Assembly: GCA_022707725.1 (NCBI GenBank)
Contig: JAKJAB010000088.1
Coordinates: 1 to 6,995 of the forward strand
Direction: 5' to 3'
DNA length: 6,995 bases
Source: Chloroflexota bacterium
GTDB taxonomy: Bacteria > Chloroflexota > Anaerolineae > B4-G1 > SLSP01
Shown here: positions 5,329 through 6,995 of the stretch, one piece after another
How positions within the stretch are numbered: the stretch's first letter is position 1
How the letters are laid out: each line of letters opens with the position of its first letter
Made by a program: the position numbers and the translations under genes
The notes under the pieces: model-generated
What the model saw: the letters and a program-made list of their open reading frames with translations, nothing else
The model's database searches: none
Told to the model about the DNA's origin: nothing

Positions 5329-5357
5329 ATCATAACCCATTTTCACATTTTCGACAA
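5329..5357 (-). promoter_or_regulatory. Putative promoter of the antitoxin-like gene
   Basis: On the minus strand TTGTCG (5352-5357; 4 of 6 to TTGACA), exactly 17 bases, then TATGAT (5329-5334; 5 of 6 to TATAAT). The predicted start near 5322 leaves about 20 bases before ATG 5300, with a ribosome site in between. The leader also contains a near-duplicate GAGAGGAAA (minus strand), so two possible Shine-Dalgarno copies stand in tandem. The stretch 5301-5420 holds no other feature that I recognise, and I found no convincing promoter for the synthase on the plus strand. Confidence 0.4.
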
Positions 5358-5420
5358 ACCCCCGCAACTTTTTGCGAACAACGGTGTTAAACCTTACAGC
5401 CAAGAACGGGAGGATAGACT

Positions 5421-6995
5421 GTGGAACACGATATTGCCATGATCGGCATCGCCGGGATTTTCCCGCAGGCGCACAATGCGCAGGAATATTGGGACAATAT
5501 CCTGCACAAGATCGACTGTATCACGGACGTGCCGCCGTCGCGCTGGAACGTGGACGACTACTACGATCCCGATCCCGACGCGCCGGACAAGACTTACGCC
5601 AAACGCGGCGGCTTCATCCCCGACATCGCCTTCGATCCGCTGGAATTCGGCCTGCCGCCCAACATCCTCGAAGTGACGGACGTGTCGCAACTGTTGGCGC
5701 TCGTCGTGGCGCGCGATCTGATGATCGACGCCGGGTACGCCAACGGGCGCGCCTTCGACCGCTCGCGCGTCGGCGTGATCCTGGGTGTGGCGGGCGGGCA
5801 GAAGCTCATCACCCCGCTGGCGAGCCGCCTGCAATATCCCGTGTGGCGCAAAGTCCTCTTGAGCAGCGGGATTCCCGAAGACGAGACCGAGCACATCATC
5901 GAAAAAATCAAACTGGCCTACGTCCCCTGGAACGAAAATTCGTTCCCCGGCCTGCTCGGCAATGTGATCGCCGGGCGTGTGGCGAACCGGCTCGACCTGG
6001 GCGGGACGAATTGCACGGTGGACGCGGCTTGCGCCAGCAGCCTCAGCGCGCTCAAGATGGCGCTCAGTGAGCTGACCGAAGGCCGCGCCGATATGATGAT
6101 CACTGGCGGCGTGGACACCGACAACTCGCCGTTTATGTATCTGTGCTTCAGCAAGACGCCCGCCCTTTCCCGTCGCGGCGAGAGCCGCCCCTTCGATGCC
6201 GAGGCCGACGGGATGCTCGTCGGCGAGGGCATCGGCATGGTGTTGCTCAAGCGGCTGGCGGACGCCGAACGCGACGGCGACAGAATCTACGCCGTCATCA
6301 AGGGCATCGGCGCGTCGAGCGATGGCAAATTCAAGAGCATCTATGCGCCGCGCCCGGAGGGACAGGCCGCCGCGCTACGCCGCGCCTATGCCGACGCCGG
6401 CTGCGCGCCCAATGACGTCGGTTTGATAGAGGCGCATGGCACCGGCACCCGCGCCGGCGACCCGGCGGAATTCGAGGGGCTGAAGGCCGTGTTCGAGAGC
6501 AACGGGCGCGGGCAGCACATCGCGTTGGGCAGCGTGAAATCGCAGATCGGCCACACCAAAGCCGCCGCCGGCGCCGCCAGTCTGATCAAGGCCGCGCTGG
6601 CGCTGCACCACAAGACGCTTCCGCCTACGTTGAACGTCACGCGGCCCAATCCGCAGCTTGGCCTGGAGACGACGCCGCTCTACCTCAACACCGAAAGCCG
6701 CCCGTGGATTCGCGCCAACGGGACGCCGCGCCGGGCGGGCGTGAGCGCGTTCGGCTTCGGCGGAACGAACTTCCACGTCGTTCTGGAGGAGCACACCACC
6801 GAACATACCGGCGCGTATCGCCTGCACCGCGTCGCGCAACCTGTGCTGCTCCACGCAGAGACGCCCGCCCAGTTGCGCGCCGCTGTCGAGTCCGCGTTGA
6901 ACGATCTAGTGGACGACGCCGACGCCGCTTACCGCGATCTCGCCGCGCGCAGCCGCGCCCCGCAGATTCCGGCGGAGGCGGCCCGGCTCGGCTTC
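5421..6995 (+). CDS. pfaA: PfaA-like polyunsaturated fatty acid / secondary-lipid synthase, ketosynthase end (partial)
   Basis: 525 codons are open to the window end with no stop. GTG 5421 is chosen because GGGAGGA (5408-5414) stands six bases upstream; ATG 5439 would cut the first KS strand. Residues 3-455 are one beta-ketoacyl synthase domain with the complete triad: Cys204 in DAACASS, His339 in EAHGTGT, His378 in KSQIGHTKAAAG, and closing GFGGTNFHVVLEE (445-457). PfaA-type signatures are extensive: WNVDDYYDPDPDAPDKTYAKRGG (43-64), EFGLPPNILEVTD, VILGVAGGQKLI, SRLQYPVW, PWNENSFPGLLGNVIAGR and KGIGASSDGKFKSIYAPRPEGQ. The tail (EHTGAYRLHRVAQPVLL, ending in ARLGF) matches the linker to the acyltransferase in PfaA. 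It condenses malonyl units in iterative chain growth. PfaA proteins are usually over 2000 residues, so AT, ACP repeats and KR should follow. Product could be a PUFA or another 'secondary lipid'. Confidence 0.9.
   Translation, partial: MEHDIAMIGIAGIFPQAHNAQEYWDNILHKIDCITDVPPSRWNVDDYYDPDPDAPDKTYAKRGGFIPDIAFDPLEFGLPPNILEVTDVSQLLALVVARDLMIDAGYANGRAFDRSRVGVILGVAGGQKLITPLASRLQYPVWRKVLLSSGIPEDETEHIIEKIKLAYVPWNENSFPGLLGNVIAGRVANRLDLGGTNCTVDAACASSLSALKMALSELTEGRADMMITGGVDTDNSPFMYLCFSKTPALSRRGESRPFDAEADGMLVGEGIGMVLLKRLADAERDGDRIYAVIKGIGASSDGKFKSIYAPRPEGQAAALRRAYADAGCAPNDVGLIEAHGTGTRAGDPAEFEGLKAVFESNGRGQHIALGSVKSQIGHTKAAAGAASLIKAALALHHKTLPPTLNVTRPNPQLGLETTPLYLNTESRPWIRANGTPRRAGVSAFGFGGTNFHVVLEEHTTEHTGAYRLHRVAQPVLLHAETPAQLRAAVESALNDLVDDADAAYRDLAARSRAPQIPAEAARLGF

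Noticed and set aside
5372..6070. Plus-strand frame of 232 codons and minus-strand frame 5394-5894 within the synthase start
   Set aside because: Both are out-of-frame shadows of the PfaA-like ketosynthase, which is conserved throughout.

Overview
The window most likely comes from a member of the Chloroflexota (an Anaerolineae/Caldilineae-like bacterium). This rests on recognised protein types rather than a search: an S74-chaperone fibre protein, a small glycine-rich secreted protein ending in FLPLVLR, an ECF sigma factor paired with a one-helix membrane protein, and heptamer repeats of the GTTGAAG type. The acyl-CoA carboxylase and synthase genes are visibly GC-rich. The lipoprotein gene is close to half GC.

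Left part (1-1893, + strand). The 3' end of an S74 (intramolecular chaperone) surface protein overlaps by 4 bases a 98-residue secreted protein. A spacer holding an imperfect stem-loop follows, then an SGNH/GDSL-like lipoprotein. All three are predicted to be exported or envelope-anchored.

Middle (1978-3043, - strand). An ECF-type sigma factor overlaps a small one-helix membrane protein that is probably its regulator or signalling partner. The sigma start is ambiguous: a GTG lies in frame, and a better-placed ATG with a strong Shine-Dalgarno is one base out of frame. The divergent spacer 3044-3200 contains two hairpins, and one of them reaches the ribosome-binding site of the next gene.

Right part (3201-6995, + strand). 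A full-length acyl-CoA (propionyl/acetyl-CoA type) carboxylase carboxyltransferase is followed by an inverted pair of heptamer-repeat tracts, then a very short biotin carboxyl carrier protein. Next comes an unlisted, frame-broken antitoxin-like gene on the - strand. The window ends in the first 525 codons of a large synthase whose ketosynthase closely resembles PfaA of polyunsaturated fatty acid ('secondary lipid') synthases. The carboxylase makes malonyl-type extender units and the synthase consumes them, so I infer a lipid or polyketide locus continuing to the right. The biotin carboxylase subunit, and the AT, ACP, KR and Pfa partner domains, are not in the window.

Three genes (sigma factor, carrier protein, antitoxin-like gene) have a frame problem next to a run of C or G. 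Real decay and homopolymer errors in the assembly are both possible.
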